In this document: piece by piece, positions 63,273 through 64,000 of the stretch | Layout of the letters: each line of letters begins with the position of its first letter | Position numbering within the stretch: position 1 is the stretch's first letter | Assembly (NCBI RefSeq): GCF_902150065.1 | Contig: NC_043983.1 | Span: forward strand, 16,747,821 to 16,811,820 | DNA length: 64,000 bases | Direction: 5' to 3' | From: Myripristis murdjan | Taxonomy: Eukaryota > Chordata > Actinopteri > Holocentriformes > Holocentridae | Made by a program: the position numbers and the translations under genes | The notes under the pieces: generated by a model | The model's database searches: none | What the model was told of the DNA's origin: nothing | What the model saw: the letters and a program-made list of their open reading frames with translations, nothing else

Positions 63273-63767
63273 CCACCCGTGTTTGTTTCCACTCTCCCGC
63301 CGCAGGTTCTGCAGTCCCTGTCCTTGAGCGACTCACGACTCCGCTCTCGGGGTACGGTGCTGGTCAATGCTCTGGGCAGCAACACCTGCCTCCGAAAAGT
63401 TGACCTGAGTGGGAACAACATGGACGACATCGGAGCCAAGATGCTGAGTAAAGCTCTGCAAATCAATACCACGCTCAGGTAAAGTTGGAGAAATGGGACT
63501 GTCGCTAATGCTGATAGATACTGCGTCTCAGTGTGGGGAGGAAGCCATGAGAAGTGAGGATGAAGGAAGAACTAAAGGGAGGAGGGCGACAAGAAGGGGA
63601 GGAATTTAAGAGGGAGTGGAGGTTCTTGTTTTTGCGGTGCAAGTACTGTTCTGATATGCAGGTTTGGATTCAATGCAACTCACGACTTTGCCCCGCAGGA
63701 GTGTGACATGGGATCGCAACAACACCTCCGCAACAGGATTTCTTGATGTGGCCCGTGCACTTGAACA
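50355..63767 (+). CDS. carmil3: CARMIL3 (LRRC16B), capping protein regulator; 3' end beyond window
   Basis: Binds and regulates actin capping protein at membranes. The 22 coding exons are 50355-50412, 52801-52895, 55996-56046, 56183-56242, 56505-56626, 56786-56880, 57233-57303, 57427-57500, 57616-57691, 57826-57914, 58031-58125, 58898-58984, 59641-59750, 59852-59929, 60052-60128, 60721-60825, 60954-61023, 61803-61884, 62076-62172, 62391-62445, 63306-63478 and 63699-63767. Phases agree throughout, giving 629 residues plus a split codon. Residues 1 to about 130 form the PH-like domain ([17 protein letters not shown]). Then comes the hallmark [15 protein letters not shown]...EEVQWDVDTIY and the LRR solenoid ([60 protein letters not shown]). 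[20 protein letters not shown] favours CARMIL3 over 1 and 2. The capping-protein-binding C-terminal half lies beyond 64000. The start at MASKE is chosen by family length. Confidence 0.92.
51163..51214. repeat. GCAC/CA microsatellite in carmil3 intron 1
   Basis: Tandem GCAC units grade into CA. It lies in the 2.4 kb first intron, which otherwise shows no exon-like sequence. Confidence 0.9.
52896..55995 (+). other. Large carmil3 intron 2 with TC tracts
   Basis: A 3.1 kb intron. It holds interrupted TC tracts at about 54390-54455 and 54608-54695, a G-rich stretch near 54860-54895 (GGGAGGGGTGGGGGGTTGGG), and a TG run at 55680-55719. No additional exon was supported. Confidence 0.7.
58126..58897 (+). 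other. carmil3 intron 11, no extra exon seen
   Basis: It holds a poly(A) run near 58276-58289, a poly(T) run at 58526-58542 and a tandem GGGAAGAGAACA duplication at 58657-58680. The open frame running through exon 11 into this intron is not conserved CARMIL sequence. Confidence 0.6.
61231..61572. repeat. Duplicated 190-base unit with inverted left end in carmil3 intron 17
   Basis: Two diverged direct copies (from about 61285 and about 61477) share GAGTC-ACGTGGTTCTC, GCTGATAAATT-TGTGCTT, TGAGTCTCAA and CCTCACTTAAATCA. The left edge at 61231-61247 (TGGATTTAAGTGAGGGC) is an inverted version of that last motif. The class is unknown; it could be a MITE-like element. Confidence 0.65.
61998..62070. 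repeat. TC then TG run at the exon 19 acceptor of carmil3
   Basis: About 50 bases of TC and 22 of TG lead directly into TTGTCAG, the acceptor of the exon at 62076. The tract therefore serves as the polypyrimidine region of this splice site. Confidence 0.9.
63228..63271. repeat. CA run before carmil3 exon 21
   Basis: About 42 bases of CA lie 35 bases upstream of the acceptor used at 63306. Confidence 0.95.
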
Positions 63768-64000
63768 GTAAGAGTGTTTAAACATCATGAACCTAAACTT
63801 TAATTTGTATATGTACACCAGAATTTAGGCCACAAATATGATGATACTCTGTATAACTGCTGCACTCAGGATAATGATTTTGGGAAACCGTGTTATAATT
63901 TTCTTATATCTTAGAATGTTTAACCATGTTGAATTTTTTAACGTGAACCAAGCAAATTGTTGCTTTCCACTTTGCTATCTTAAATGGTCCAGGCTTACCT

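Noticed and set aside
1-64000. CRISPR arrays, bacterial operons, riboswitches
   Set aside because: The sequence is plainly vertebrate with spliced genes; the only regular repeats are microsatellites and diverged interspersed repeats.
1-64000. Endogenous retrovirus or other capsid/envelope-bearing element
   Set aside because: I saw no gag, pol or env motifs, no paired long terminal repeats and no Polinton-type genes.

Overview
The window is vertebrate nuclear DNA, almost certainly from a ray-finned (teleost) fish. It holds intron-rich genes, dense microsatellites, a Tc1/mariner element of the kind common in teleosts, LINE 3' tails, and immune families (GIMAP-like GTPases, novel Ig receptors) typical of fish. 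Gene models were built by hand from open frames, GT/AG junctions and intron-phase agreement. In every full model the exon lengths sum to a whole number of codons. No alignment or database search was run.

Layout, left to right. 1-5.2 kb: no confident gene. 5.2-11.1 kb (minus): a five-exon THAP-domain protein. 11.3-12.9 kb: old interspersed repeats with a LINE tail inside one of them. 13.5-21.2 kb (minus): a complete 13-exon membrane-anchored transglutaminase (tgm1 type) with an intact Cys-His-Asp triad; a probable 5' UTR exon and promoter lie near 23.7 kb. 28.0-33.7 kb (minus): a complete rabggta gene, the alpha subunit of Rab geranylgeranyltransferase, with 5' UTR exons to about 34.2 kb. 35.2-39.5 kb (minus): a six-exon protein with three AIG1/GIMAP GTPase domains. 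39.6-42.8 kb: repeats, including a diverged tandem array. 42.8-49.1 kb (minus): an eight-exon receptor with three Ig domains, one membrane span and a short tail; its last intron holds an apparently intact Tc1-like transposon at 43.2-44.5 kb. 50.4-63.8 kb (plus): the first 22 coding exons of carmil3, which runs off the right edge.

TGM1 and RABGGTA are neighbours on human 14q11.2-q12, and CARMIL3 (LRRC16B) lies in the same region, so the backbone is conserved synteny. The GIMAP-like and Ig-receptor genes sit between these markers and look like lineage-specific insertions. The named genes act in different processes: cornified-envelope type crosslinking, Rab prenylation, actin capping regulation, immune GTPase signalling and cell-surface recognition. 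They do not form an operon-like system.

I found no clearly new molecular system. The observations most worth a second look are a repeated block inside tgm1 that carries an exon edge, the triple-GTPase gene, the conserved-looking non-ITIM tail of the Ig receptor, a phase-consistent orphan exon chain at 25.6-27.1 kb, and several inverted-repeat structures.
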